A DNA stretch of 46,822 nucleotides, from contig DIWZ01000033.1 in NCBI GenBank assembly GCA_002435955.1, positions 182,683-229,504 of the forward strand, in the 5' to 3' direction. The notes beneath the pieces were generated by a model. The model was not told where the DNA came from. It searched no databases and worked only from the letters and a program-made list of their open reading frames with translations. The position numbers and the translations under genes are program-made. This DNA comes from Pelobacter sp. UBA6093. Lineage in GTDB: Bacteria; Desulfobacterota; Desulfuromonadia; Desulfuromonadales; Syntrophotaleaceae. Positions 24,416 through 32,525 of this stretch are shown piece by piece (position 1 is the first letter of the stretch; each line of letters begins with the position of its first letter).

Positions 24416-25585
24416 TTAAGCGGTTGGGGAGAGTTGCTGGACAATGGCGGTGGCTGCGGCAGCCAGGCCATCCTGCCAGATAATATTGAGGTCCGCTTGA
24501 TTCTCCAGCAGCTGCCGACCTTCATCCCGTCGCGCCCCGGCCATGCGCACCACGATGGGTAGACGGCTGCTGGTTGCTGTGGCCGCGGCAATCAGGCTCT
24601 CGGCAATCAGATCGCAGCGCATGATGCCGCCAAAGATATTCACCAGTACCCCAGTCACATGCGGATCTTCCAACAATATGCGGAAGGCTTCCACCACCTT
24701 GTCCTGGTCCGCGCTCCCGCCCACATCGAGGAAGTTCGCCGGTTGCCCGCCACACTCGGTGAGCATATCGAGAGTGGCCATGGCCAGACCAGCGCCATTG
24801 ACCAGGCAACCGATGCAGCCACCCATCTTGATATAGGCGATTTCGGAACGTGCGGCCCGCACTTCAAGAGGATCGTATTGGCTGTCATCCTTCCAGCCCG
24901 CGAGGTCGCGCTGTCGAAACAGGGCGCTGTCATCGATGGAAACCTTGGCGTCCATGGCCAGCAACCGGCCATCTTCGCTGACTACCAGGGGATTGATTTC
25001 GAGCAGCGAAGCGTCTTTTTCGAGAAAACAGCGGTATAGCGCCGCAATCAGGTCAACCGCCGCGTTTCCCAGTTGTCCTTTCAGGCCCAGAAAACGAGCA
25101 ATGCCTCGGGCATGAAAAGAACGCAAACCGATAAGAGGATCGATATTAAGGCGGCGAACGCGTTCCGGCGCCTGGCGAGCAGTCTGTTCAATGTCAACGC
25201 CACCCTCGGCGGATGCGATGAGGCAGTAACGCCCTGCACTTCGGTCGAGGGTCAACGATAGATACAGCTCCCGGGCTACCGGCACGAGCTCTTCCACCAG
25301 CAGGCTGTTCACCGGCAAACCCTGCTCCTCGGTCTGCACCGTTACCAGTCGGTGGTGCAACAACCGACGCGCGATGTCGCGAGCCTGGTCGGCAGTTTGT
25401 GCAAGGGCGACTCCGCCAGCCTTGCCGCGACCGCCGGCATGAACCTGCGCCTTGAGCACACATGCTCCGCCGAAGGTTTCTGCTGCCTGGCCGGCTTCGT
25501 CAACCGAACAAGCCAGCGTTCCGCGCGGTACGATGATACCGTATTGGGCAAGGAGGTTCTTGGCCTGAAATTCATGAAGCTTCAT
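24416..25585 (-). CDS. sucC: Succinyl-CoA ligase (ADP-forming) beta subunit
   Basis: This is the nucleotide-binding ATP-grasp subunit partnering SucD; it interconverts succinyl-CoA + ADP + Pi with succinate + CoA + ATP. At 389 residues it has family size. Visible blocks are MKLHEFQAKNLLAQYGI, VLKAQVHAGGRGKAGGV, LLEINPLVVSEDG, GLAMATLDML, and the CoA-side loop VNIFGGIMRCD. It follows the transaldolase gene by 78 bases. A leader hairpin in that gap (25625-25651) precedes its start. Confidence 0.94.
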   Translation of the reverse strand: MKLHEFQAKNLLAQYGIIVPRGTLACSVDEAGQAAETFGGACVLKAQVHAGGRGKAGGVALAQTADQARDIARRLLHHRLVTVQTEEQGLPVNSLLVEELVPVARELYLSLTLDRSAGRYCLIASAEGGVDIEQTARQAPERVRRLNIDPLIGLRSFHARGIARFLGLKGQLGNAAVDLIAALYRCFLEKDASLLEINPLVVSEDGRLLAMDAKVSIDDSALFRQRDLAGWKDDSQYDPLEVRAARSEIAYIKMGGCIGCLVNGAGLAMATLDMLTECGGQPANFLDVGGSADQDKVVEAFRILLEDPHVTGVLVNIFGGIMRCDLIAESLIAAATATSSRLPIVVRMAGARRDEGRQLLENQADLNIIWQDGLAAAATAIVQQLSPTA

Positions 25586-25624
25586 CGGCAGTTGATCCCC
25601 GTCGTTGTAAGCGTTAGATGTGGT

Positions 25625-25651
25625 TGCCTGTCAACCGCGACAGGACAGGCA
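25625..25651 (-). other. Hairpin between the transaldolase and sucC genes
   Basis: A perfect 8-bp stem (25625-25632 TGCCTGTC and 25644-25651 GACAGGCA) sits in the 78-base gap. It has no T-run, so it is not a classical terminator. It may act on transcript stability or processing between tal and sucC. Confidence 0.35.
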
Positions 25652-25663
25652 CCGGCCTGCGGC

Positions 25664-26311
25664 TCATTGCTTGGTTTTTTTCCAGTCGGCCAAAAATTTC
25701 TCGATGCCGGCATCCGTCAGCGGATGTTTGGTCAATTGCATGATGACGCTGTAGGGGATGGTGCAGATGTGAGCGCCGATCAGTCCGGCTTTAAGCACAT
25801 GCAGGGGACTGCGCACCGAGGCAACGATAATTTCCGTATCGAACCCGTAATTTTCAAAAATGGTCAGAATTTCTTCGACACCTTGCATGCCGTCATGGCC
25901 GACATCGTCCAGCCGCCCGACAAACGGCGAAACGTAAGCGGCACCGGCCTTGGCAGCCAGCAGCGCCTGCAGCGGCGAGAAGATCAGCGTCATGTTGACG
26001 CGTACCCCGTCGTTGGCTAAAACACGGGTGGCTTTAAGCCCTTCTCCGGTCATGGGCACTTTGATGACGATATTGGTCGGATGGTATTGGAGCAGTTCCC
26101 GCGCTTCGGCAACCATGCCCTCCGCATCGATTGCCACTACTTCCGCTGAAATAGGGCCATCGACCAAGCCGACAATATCTTTCAGCACATCGGTAAATTT
26201 ACGCCCGGATTTGGCCACCAGGGAGGGGTTGGTAGTCACGCCATCCACCAGCCCCATGTCATGTGCCGCTCGTATTTCATCTATGTCGGCCGTATCGATA
26301 AAAAATTTCAT
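25664..26311 (-). CDS. tal: Transaldolase, small (type 3/TalC-size) form
   Basis: This 215-residue transaldolase or fructose-6-phosphate-aldolase-family protein carries the Schiff-base Lys84 in NIVIKVPMT. Two residues separate the activities in this family: aldolases carry Gln and Tyr, transaldolases Glu and Phe. Here Glu57 (ISAEVVA) and Phe130 (SPFVGR) are present, so transaldolase is the better call. N-terminal MKFFIDTADIDEI and GVTTNPSLVAKSG are typical. AAAGGAAA lies about 6 bases before the ATG. It works with rpe in the non-oxidative pentose phosphate pathway. Confidence 0.9.
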   Translation of the reverse strand: MKFFIDTADIDEIRAAHDMGLVDGVTTNPSLVAKSGRKFTDVLKDIVGLVDGPISAEVVAIDAEGMVAEARELLQYHPTNIVIKVPMTGEGLKATRVLANDGVRVNMTLIFSPLQALLAAKAGAAYVSPFVGRLDDVGHDGMQGVEEILTIFENYGFDTEIIVASVRSPLHVLKAGLIGAHICTIPYSVIMQLTKHPLTDAGIEKFLADWKKTKQ

Positions 26312-26379
26312 GTAAGTTTCCTTTCGCTATATGCGGGAAAAAGCAGGGCTAACCGTACAAAGTATGCAGCCATGGGAGG

Positions 26380-26640
26380 CTATGGACTGTTTTCAGGATT
26401 TTCGAAATTTTTGAGGCATTCTTCAGAACAGAAAAAGTACGTCTTTCCCTTTACGACCCTTTTCAAGGCAAGGCTGCGAGGCACAAAAATACCGCACTGA
26501 GGGTCGCGTACCATGGGCTCCCCCTCAGGACTTCTTTCCGGCGGCGGACGGTGGGTGCTGCGTTTAAGCAATCCGGCAACCGACGTAACAATGTAATAAC
26601 ATAGCAGGAAAAGAAAAAACAGCCACAGAAAACGAATCAT
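26380..26640 (-). CDS. Small membrane-anchored TRASH/YHS-like metal-binding protein
   Basis: This 86-residue protein has one N-terminal membrane helix (about residues 3-22), a short linker, and a C-terminal module with PQCGIFVP and, about 25 residues on, YFFCSEECLKNF. The spaced Cys and CxxxC are the pattern of TRASH/YHS-type zinc or metal-binding domains. Small proteins of this design are common in Deltaproteobacteria and their function is not settled. The ATG lies 7 bases after the folK stop, with GGTGAG overlapping that stop, so the two genes are co-translated. Confidence 0.75.
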   Translation of the reverse strand: MIRFLWLFFLFLLCYYIVTSVAGLLKRSTHRPPPERSPEGEPMVRDPQCGIFVPRSLALKRVVKGKTYFFCSEECLKNFENPENSP

Positions 26641-26647
26641 TTGAAAC

Positions 26648-27163
26648 TCACCAGAAGTCTGGCAGGCGGCGAACGCCTGCTGTGGATGGCAATTGCGCCA
26701 GCATTCCCCGCACCGTCTGTTGCAGCAGAGGATGGCTCAGGTCGGGAGCGATTTCCATCAGGGGGATAAGCACAAAAGCCCGCTGGTGCAGGCGCGGATG
26801 GGGTACGATCAGATCCTGCTGTCGAAAAACGCGGTCTCCGAATAACAGCAGATCGATGTCGAGAGTCCGGGCGCCCCAACGAGTCTGTCGGCTGCGGCCG
26901 AAATGCTGCTCAACTGCCAGGCATGATTTCAGCAGGTGGGGCGCATCCAGAAGTGTCTGTACCTCAAGGACGGCATTTAGATACGGAGGCTGGCCATCAG
27001 GTCCACCGACCGGATCGGTCTCGTAAATAGCTGAAGCGTTGACGATGCAAAGCTCCGGTGGGCAATGCAGTGCTTGTCGCGCGCCCCGGAGATGTGCAAC
27101 ACGGTCGCCGAGGTTGGAACCGAGGGCGAGAAAAGCCGTAACCGGTTTTTGATTACCGTTCAT
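26648..27163 (-). CDS. folK: 2-amino-4-hydroxy-6-hydroxymethyldihydropteridine pyrophosphokinase
   Basis: This enzyme transfers pyrophosphate from ATP to 6-hydroxymethyl-7,8-dihydropterin in folate synthesis. Motifs are TAFLALGSNLGDR near the N-terminus, YETDPVGGPDGQPPYLNAV, FGRSRQTRWGARTLDIDLLLFGD (the ATP/Mg loop) and VPHPRLHQRAFVLIPL. I chose the ATG at 27163 (171 residues); a GTG at 27181 would add six residues. Neither has a strong ribosome site. It is upstream of and coupled to the TRASH-like gene. Confidence 0.93.
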   Translation of the reverse strand: MNGNQKPVTAFLALGSNLGDRVAHLRGARQALHCPPELCIVNASAIYETDPVGGPDGQPPYLNAVLEVQTLLDAPHLLKSCLAVEQHFGRSRQTRWGARTLDIDLLLFGDRVFRQQDLIVPHPRLHQRAFVLIPLMEIAPDLSHPLLQQTVRGMLAQLPSTAGVRRLPDFW

Positions 27164-27244
27164 AGGGGTGCATTTAACCACAGGCCTTCGCGGCGAGTCA
27201 ATGTAACGGCGTGCGTTGTATTCATCTTGGCCGAATAAAAAAAA

Positions 27245-27266
27245 CGGCCGGGATTTCTCCCGACCG
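27245..27266 (-). terminator. Terminator downstream of adh1
   Basis: A 9-bp stem with one mismatch (27245-27253 and 27258-27266, loop TTTC) is flanked by eight A on the left (27237-27244) and a T-run on the right (27268-27274). Read on the minus strand it ends adh1; the symmetric runs would let it work in either direction. Confidence 0.8.
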
Positions 27267-27344
27267 CTTTTTTTCGTAATTTGCTCGACGACAGGCAGGC
27301 CGAACCGCGTTAGCGGACATCCTGCAAATCGAAACGGGCAGTTA

Positions 27345-28517
27345 TTACATGGCTGCTTTGAAGATGCCGATAACCTGGTCCAGAGTAGCCGAACGGGGGT
27401 TGGTCAGCATGCAAGCGTCTTTCTGAGCGTTGCCGGCCATGACTTTGAGGTCTTCTTCTTTAACGTTCAGCTCGGTCAGGCCTTTCGGGATGCCGATAGA
27501 AGCAGACAGTTCACGGATGGCTTCGATACCGGCAGCGGCAGCTTCGGTAACGCTCATGCCGGTGGTGTCAACGCCCATGAAGTCAGCGATGTCAGCGAAA
27601 CGATCCGGGCAAGCGATCAAGTTGTAGTCGCAAACGGCCGGCAGCAGGATGGCGTTGCAGACACCGTGGGGCAGGTTGTAGAAGCCGCCCAGCTGGTGAG
27701 CCATAGCGTGAACGTAGCCCAGGGAGGCGTTGTTGAACGCCATACCGGCCAGGTACTGAGCGTAGCACATGGCGTCGCGAGCTTCGATGTTGGCGCCCAT
27801 GGCAACGGCCGGACGCAGCCACTGAGCGATCAGGCGCATGGCTTTTTCGGCGCAAGCGTCGGTGATCGGAGTAGCGATGATGGAAACATAAGCTTCCACA
27901 GCGTGGGTCAGGGCGTCCATGCCGGTAGCGGCGGTCAGTGCAGGGGGCTTGCCCAGCATCAGGATGGGATCGTCAACAGCGATCAGCGGAGTGCAACGCC
28001 AGTCAACGATAGCCATCTTAACATGGGTGTCGGAGTTGGTGATGATGCAGAAGCGGGTCATTTCGGAAGCGGTACCAGCGGTGGTGTTGATGGCAACCAG
28101 GGGAGTCATGGGCACTTTGCTCTTGTTGACGCCCTCGTAGTCGCGGATGTGCCCGCCACCGGCGGTAACCAGGCCAACACCTTTAGCGCAGTCATGGGAA
28201 GAACCGCCGCCCAGGGAGACGATGAAGTCACAGCCGTTGTCCTGGTAGACTTTCACGCCGTCATGAACGTTGGTGTCCGTCGGGTTAGGTTCAGCACCGG
28301 GGTAGATGATGACTTCAACGCCAGCTTCTTTGATGTAGCCAGCGATCGTGTCAGCAACACCCATTTTCATCAAACCGGCATCGGTAACGAGAAGAGCTTT
28401 TTTGGCGCCCAGTTCTTTGGCCTTGGGACCAACTTCTTTGGCGCAACCAGGACCCATGAGGGTAACGCTGGGAATGAAAAAGCCGTACGTGGTTTCTGCG
28501 AGGTTGACAATTGGCAT
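27345..28517 (-). CDS. Iron-containing alcohol dehydrogenase, copy 1
   Basis: This group III NAD(P)-dependent alcohol dehydrogenase of 390 residues interconverts alcohols and aldehydes. The nucleotide loop is SLGGGSSHDCAKG (about residues 99-111). Iron ligands lie in GMDALTHAVEAY (Asp and His) and in MAHQLGGFYNLPHGVCNAILL (two His). I chose the ATG at 28517 because AGGAG lies 8 bases upstream. It is about 88% identical to adh2 at 32572-33744 (roughly 45 differences counted by eye), so the two arose by duplication. It closely resembles ethanol/1,3-propanediol-type enzymes; the substrate cannot be fixed from sequence. A 0.77-kb gap separates it from the ThiF-like gene. Confidence 0.93.
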   Translation of the reverse strand: MPIVNLAETTYGFFIPSVTLMGPGCAKEVGPKAKELGAKKALLVTDAGLMKMGVADTIAGYIKEAGVEVIIYPGAEPNPTDTNVHDGVKVYQDNGCDFIVSLGGGSSHDCAKGVGLVTAGGGHIRDYEGVNKSKVPMTPLVAINTTAGTASEMTRFCIITNSDTHVKMAIVDWRCTPLIAVDDPILMLGKPPALTAATGMDALTHAVEAYVSIIATPITDACAEKAMRLIAQWLRPAVAMGANIEARDAMCYAQYLAGMAFNNASLGYVHAMAHQLGGFYNLPHGVCNAILLPAVCDYNLIACPDRFADIADFMGVDTTGMSVTEAAAAGIEAIRELSASIGIPKGLTELNVKEEDLKVMAGNAQKDACMLTNPRSATLDQVIGIFKAAM

Positions 28518-29230
28518 GATTAATTCTCCTAGATTGAGCGTTGATGGAAAGGACCCACACAACTAAAAGCAACTGCCCGGAATATTTACTACAACGAAAA
28601 ACATAAATCAAACCATTTTTTTAAAAAAGCGTTTCCGTATACAATAACCATGAAAATGTCAGTCATTATAAGAAACTATTCATGCGTATACACTTTGAGC
28701 GAAAATCTTTAAAAGTGGAAAAAAATCGATATATTCCACTATGCCTACAATCAATATGGCGTGTTTTACAAGAACGTATGCGAGTCTGCAGGCGATAATA
28801 GAAAAACGGTTGTTTTGGGAACTTTGTCAGTCTGCAATTGTTTTATATTGAACTTCCGATCTTTTTCAGGCCATCCGCAAAGCGATAGGAGTATATGAAA
28901 CAAAACAGTAATTTAATAGAAATTGCGAGGCCTGTGAAGCTTGATGATGCATTTAACGGTTTCAATAAAAAAGCCGTAAAATAAATAATTTGCGGTATTT
29001 GCTCGTTGGCAGGTTGCGTGAAAGACTTGCATTCCATAGCGACGCTCTGTGCAAAATGTAAACGGCACACTAGAACGTCGTTAGGGTAAGCCTCGTTTTG
29101 AAATTCAGCCGCGCGGAGGTTGAAGAACTTTGTTGTCCGGTTCAGCTGTATTCGTGCGGCAGGTCTTAAGCGCGTTCCATGATGACCTGTTCAAGGCTTA
29201 AAGTCGTCCCCGCCGGGAATTTCCCAATAA
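28518..29230. other. AT-rich gap upstream of adh1 with no confident gene
   Basis: This 713-base stretch is clearly more AT-rich than its surroundings. It must hold the adh1 promoter. I found no sigma-54 motif on the minus strand comparable to that of adh2. The sequence GTATAC occurs twice (near 28636 and 28686). A 29-codon plus-strand frame with a good ribosome site is listed separately. A 75-codon minus frame (28843-29070) does not look like a protein gene. Confidence 0.5.
28895..28984 (+). CDS. Possible 29-residue small protein
   Basis: An ATG at 28895 with AGGAG 4 bases upstream opens a 29-codon frame (MKQNSNLIEIARPVK, ending FNKKAVK) that stops at TAA 28984. It is basic and has no membrane segment or known motif. 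The good ribosome site is the only positive evidence; the setting is AT-rich, where such frames arise by chance. Confidence 0.25.
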   Translation: MKQNSNLIEIARPVKLDDAFNGFNKKAVK

Positions 29231-29254
29231 AAAGCCGGCTCAAGGGCCGGCTTT
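29231..29254 (-). terminator. Strong terminator downstream of the ThiF-like gene
   Basis: A 9-bp GC-rich stem (29231-29239 AAAGCCGGC and 29246-29254 GCCGGCTTT) is flanked by an A-run on one side and a T-run on the other. It lies about 30 bases past the ThiF-like stop on the minus strand and is likely bidirectional. Confidence 0.85.
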
Positions 29255-29284
29255 TTGATTCTGCAATTTTGCGGGTGCGCTGGT

Positions 29285-30103
29285 TCAGCACTCGATTTCA
29301 ACAAACTCCATATCGTACAGGTCGATGGACAGGCAACGTCGCCGCATCGGTGTGCCTTGATTCAATAAAATCTTGCATACTTCGGCCACTTCAAGGCTTG
29401 CTACTACCGCAGGCGTAAAAGACGGATTGCCAAGGTGTTTTTCGAGACCACTTTCCTGAGAGTTGTGGGCGAAGAATTTTTGCAGGGTTCGTTCTCCGGG
29501 GAACTGCGTCATCAGATATCCGTACCAGCCGGCAATGGCTCCGTGTACCAGGGGCATATCTGATTCCTGACAGATTTCCGCCAACTCCAACCGTACGGAG
29601 ATACTGTCGAGGGCGTCAGCGGCAACATGACATCCCTCGAGAATCTGTTTGCCGTTATCAAGACCAAAAGCCAATCCGACAGGTAAGAGCTCAACCGCAG
29701 GATTAACCCGGTCCACCCTGCGAGCTGCGGCCGCAACTTTTTTGATGCCCAAAAACTCCGGGGTCGCAAGGAGCTGGCGATTCATGTTGTGCTCTTCGAA
29801 AACATCGGGATCCACGGCAACTATGCATCCGACGCCCAGTCGTGCCAATTCCTCGATGATGTAGCCGCCCAATCCGCCGCAGCCGATAACGGCAACTTTG
29901 CTGTTGTACAGCTTGAGTTGGTCGTCAAGGTTGAACATGTTGCGATTTCGCTGGTATCGTGCAGGAAACAGCCCGTTTTTCAGGGCAATCCCTTCGACTT
30001 CGCGAACGCTGACCTTGAAACGATTGGCGGCGGACAACTGGTCTGCCCACAATAACAGGTCGCCCTTGGCTCTCTCCTTCAGCCATGTCAGAAGATCCTG
30101 CAT
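29285..30103 (-). CDS. ThiF/MoeB/HesA-family adenylyltransferase (E1-like)
   Basis: This 272-residue E1-like enzyme is expected to adenylate the C-terminal Gly of a ubiquitin-like sulfur carrier. An N-terminal helical extension (about 1-70) leads into the Rossmann ATP site VAVIGCGGLGGYIIEELARLGVG and VDPDVFEEHNMNRQLL (substrate Arg and Asp). Later blocks are AADALDSISVRL and GNPSFTPAVVASLEVAEVCKILL. The two CxxC zinc pairs typical of MoeB/ThiF are absent, as no CxxC occurs anywhere. I chose the ATG at 30103 because GGAGG lies 6 bases upstream. It starts one base after the stop of a MoaD/ThiS-like gene, so the two are translationally coupled and are almost surely partners. Confidence 0.88.
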   Translation of the reverse strand: MQDLLTWLKERAKGDLLLWADQLSAANRFKVSVREVEGIALKNGLFPARYQRNRNMFNLDDQLKLYNSKVAVIGCGGLGGYIIEELARLGVGCIVAVDPDVFEEHNMNRQLLATPEFLGIKKVAAAARRVDRVNPAVELLPVGLAFGLDNGKQILEGCHVAADALDSISVRLELAEICQESDMPLVHGAIAGWYGYLMTQFPGERTLQKFFAHNSQESGLEKHLGNPSFTPAVVASLEVAEVCKILLNQGTPMRRRCLSIDLYDMEFVEIEC

Positions 30104-30104
30104 G

Positions 30105-30329
30105 TCATCCTCCGCCGACTTTAGGAAATAAGGAAATGACCTCTCCGTCGTGAAGTTCCTGCCCCGGCAAAACATGGCGCGCATTGATCAAGGCAACGCC
30201 TAATTCCGGTTCATTGATTCCTAGTTCCCGAAGCAGGTCAGCCACCGTAAAGCCCGGCGGCAAATCTCGTTCCTCCACCCTGAATCGGTTTTCTCTGAAT
30301 CCTGCAAACAGCTTTATGGTGACTTTCAT
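30105..30329 (-). CDS. MoaD/ThiS-family sulfur carrier
   Basis: This 74-residue beta-grasp protein ends in the diglycine needed for adenylation and thiocarboxylation (KVGGG at the C-terminus). Family features are VTIKLFAGFRENRF, the PPGFTVADLLRELGI segment and HDGEVISLFPKVGGG. GAGGGGA lies about 8 bases before the ATG. Coupled to the E1-like gene and next to the aldehyde:ferredoxin oxidoreductase, it most likely supplies sulfur for the dithiolene of the W/Mo pterin; a thiamine role is less likely here. The upstream 190 bases must hold the promoter; no clear motif was found. Confidence 0.88.
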   Translation of the reverse strand: MKVTIKLFAGFRENRFRVEERDLPPGFTVADLLRELGINEPELGVALINARHVLPGQELHDGEVISLFPKVGGG

Positions 30330-30523
30330 TTCAGCATTCCCCTCGCTTACGAAAACAGTTCATGTCAGCACATTCCCGGTCAGCATGTGTCCTGCTATTA
30401 ACGTAGAAGAATCTACCTCTGCAGTGATGATTATGCAAGCAAAACCGTCCCCTTTCGGACCAGTAGTTTGAACGGTCAAGGTTTGTTGTACCCGGAAAAT
30501 GTTTGCCGGCGGAGCATAAAAAA

Positions 30524-30544
30524 GGGCATCCCGCAGGGATGCCC
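30524..30544 (-). terminator. Terminator downstream of the aldehyde:ferredoxin oxidoreductase gene
   Basis: A perfect 9-bp stem (30524-30532 GGGCATCCC and 30536-30544 GGGATGCCC) has a 3-base loop, with A-rich sequence (30518-30523) that becomes the U-tract on the minus-strand transcript. It lies 26 bases past the oxidoreductase stop. Confidence 0.88.
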
Positions 30545-30569
30545 AGTGCCAGACAGGTTGTGTTGGAGT

Positions 30570-32300
30570 TTAAAAATTCCAGAATTCATCTATCTCTTCA
30601 TCGGTGAAGTCCCAAACGGCATTATGCGGCGGCACGGGTTCGTAGGAGAAAAACTCCGGTAGTCGGTCATCTGCCGGACTGAAACCAGCCGAATTGTTGA
30701 ACTCATGCTCCAGCTTGAGAATTTTCATGCCCAGCGCGGTAACATCATCGGCGGTCAGATTCAGTCCATATGTGGCATTGATCAAGTCGATAAGCGAGGT
30801 AAACGATTCGGGTATATCCAACGCCGGGAAGGCTATGAACACGCACATTCCGGTGCTGTCGATGGCGGCGGTGGCGATTTGCAGGTTTCGCGACAATTCG
30901 ACCTGCCCTTCTTTCTTTAACGGATCGATAAAGCCGCCCACCTTGAGGATATTGGTTGCGATGGTATAGCCCGCAGTATGGTCGGCGCCCATGGTGGAGG
31001 TCGCATAAGTGATGCCTATCCCTTTGACCGAACGAGGATCGTAGGCCGGAATCCCCTGGTCCTTGACCACTGGAACCCGGACCAGGCCATAGGCTCTGCC
31101 GACGAAAGAGGTCCCGTTGCCGAGAATACGCCCAAGCGGCGTACCCTTGCCGATTTCGTCGCGCAATACCCGCTGGCACTCCTTGCCGTCGCCCCATGGA
31201 ATCACGCCGGCTTCCATGGCGGTAGCAAGCAGGACTGCCCCCTCGATGGAATCGATACCGATGTCGTCCATGAGGCCGTCGCATTTGGCGATATCGTCCA
31301 GGTCTTCGATCATGGCATTGGCGCCGAGTCCCCAGATGGTTTCATATTCAAACCCCGAGGTGATATAAACTCCCGCATTATCTGTGTAAACCTGCGAACA
31401 CTGAATGATGCAGCCGGCATGGCAGCCGTGTTTGGTCTTGCCGCCTCGGGCAACGATCGTATCATGCATGGTTTCGCCGCTGATTTTATCGTGGTGGGCG
31501 CACTGCCCGTAGCGGAAGTTCTTGGTAGGCAGGCCGCCGGCTTCGTTGAGGATATTGATAAGAATATTGGTTCCGTAGGTTGGCAGGCCTTCGCCGCTTA
31601 CCGGGTGGTCAAGAAGGGATTTGGCGAAAATCTTTGCTGCTGTTCTGAATTTGTCGGGGTCGGCAATAGGCACTTTGCCAGCGCCGGTATCGTCGATGGT
31701 GATGCATTTAATCTTCTTGGACCCCATTACGGCGCCGAGTCCGCCCCGGCCGTGGCTGCGAATTTTCTGATCCGGGTCCTTGACGGAAATGTTGGCAGCA
31801 CACATGCGCAATTCGCCGGGCACGCCGATGGTGAGAACGCCGATTTTAGGGCTGAAAGTCTTGTTCATCCGATCAATGACGGCGAAGTTCTGCATCCCGA
31901 CCAGGTCGTCTGCCGGTTCGATGGAAACGCCGTCCATTGTTACATGCAGCCGGTGCCACTTATCCTCGGCCGGCATGCCCTCGATAATCAGGGCTTTGAT
32001 ACCCATGCGGGCCAACTGCTGTGCGGCCGTGCCGCCGGCATTGCTCTCCTTGATAGTTCCAGTCAGGGGGCTTTTGGCACCGGCGGACAGGCGCCCGGAC
32101 TGGGCTGCGGGAGTGCCTGTCAGCAATCCCGGGGCAAATACCAGTTTATTGTTGGGTCCCAGGGGGTGGCAGCGAGGCGGGACTTCTGCCGCCACAATGG
32201 TAGATGTCAGGCCGCGCCCTCCCAGTCCGGACCACTGTGCGGGGACGGTTTCGAGTTTTACCGTTAAGTTCGACATGTTGACGCGAAGAATCTTGTTCAT
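30570..32300 (-). CDS. aor: Tungsten-type aldehyde:ferredoxin oxidoreductase
   Basis: This cytoplasmic enzyme of the AOR family uses a bis-pterin W (or Mo) centre and one 4Fe-4S cluster to oxidise aldehydes to acids with ferredoxin, or the reverse. It has 576 residues (archaeal AOR about 605). Pterin-binding blocks are TPAAQSGRLSAGAKSPLTG (about 63-81) and RGGLGAVMGSKKIK (about 185-198). The cluster ligands are Cys293, Cys297, Cys301 and Cys486; the first three are spaced C-x3-C-x3-C instead of the archaeal C-x2-C-x3-C. I chose the ATG at 32300 because AAGGA lies about 8 bases upstream. It lies between the carrier/E1 pair and adh2, which gives it aldehyde substrate and cofactor supply. Confidence 0.92.
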   Translation of the reverse strand: MNKILRVNMSNLTVKLETVPAQWSGLGGRGLTSTIVAAEVPPRCHPLGPNNKLVFAPGLLTGTPAAQSGRLSAGAKSPLTGTIKESNAGGTAAQQLARMGIKALIIEGMPAEDKWHRLHVTMDGVSIEPADDLVGMQNFAVIDRMNKTFSPKIGVLTIGVPGELRMCAANISVKDPDQKIRSHGRGGLGAVMGSKKIKCITIDDTGAGKVPIADPDKFRTAAKIFAKSLLDHPVSGEGLPTYGTNILINILNEAGGLPTKNFRYGQCAHHDKISGETMHDTIVARGGKTKHGCHAGCIIQCSQVYTDNAGVYITSGFEYETIWGLGANAMIEDLDDIAKCDGLMDDIGIDSIEGAVLLATAMEAGVIPWGDGKECQRVLRDEIGKGTPLGRILGNGTSFVGRAYGLVRVPVVKDQGIPAYDPRSVKGIGITYATSTMGADHTAGYTIATNILKVGGFIDPLKKEGQVELSRNLQIATAAIDSTGMCVFIAFPALDIPESFTSLIDLINATYGLNLTADDVTALGMKILKLEHEFNNSAGFSPADDRLPEFFSYEPVPPHNAVWDFTDEEIDEFWNF

Positions 32301-32377
32301 GATGGTTTTCCTTCCGACTGTTGGTTTGGTGCGCACGGTAGATTTACGCCCGAAAAAACACAATTCTCCCCATCGGG

Positions 32378-32396
32378 CATTCCACGGTTCGGAATG
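32378..32396. promoter_or_regulatory. Inverted repeat in the aor leader
   Basis: Arms CATTCC (32378-32383) and GGAATG (32391-32396) flank a 7-base spacer, 78 to 96 bases upstream of the aor start codon. An AT-rich -10-like TATATT (minus strand, near 32430) lies upstream. It could be an operator or a leader hairpin; evidence is structural only. Confidence 0.3.
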
Positions 32397-32461
32397 TCGG
32401 ATGGTGGAACAGGTTCCCAATCTTTAAATATAGCCGATAGGAATCATCTTGCACAAAAAAA

Positions 32462-32490
32462 GGAGCAAGGGAGTATTACTCCATTGCTCC
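32462..32490 (-). terminator. Terminator between adh2 and aor
   Basis: A 7-bp outer stem (32462-32468 GGAGCAA and 32484-32490 TTGCTCC) encloses an inner GGAGT/ACTCC pair. Seven A (32455-32461) on the far side become the U-tract on the minus-strand transcript. It sits 82 bases past the adh2 stop and would separate adh2 from aor, at least partly. Confidence 0.8.
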
Positions 32491-32525
32491 TGAATATTTT
32501 CGCTTACATTGCACGATTATCTAGA

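Noticed and set aside
27345..28517. Sigma-54 promoter for adh1
   Set aside because: I looked for GCAA-N5-GTGCCA on the plus strand upstream of adh1; only partial matches with wrong spacing were found.
27216..28523. 435-codon open frame on the plus strand, opposite adh1
   Set aside because: It is antisense to a clear ADH gene; a similar antisense frame (32680-33762) lies opposite adh2, so the codon bias of the ADH genes causes it. No ribosome site or family match.
28843..29070. 75-codon minus-strand frame in the AT-rich gap
   Set aside because: No ribosome site, no domain, and a Phe/Ile-rich composition expected of AT-rich noncoding DNA.
30978..32267. 429-codon open frame on the plus strand, opposite aor
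   Set aside because: Shadow of the AOR gene in a GC-rich region; the protein looks like a random mix and has no recognisable domain.
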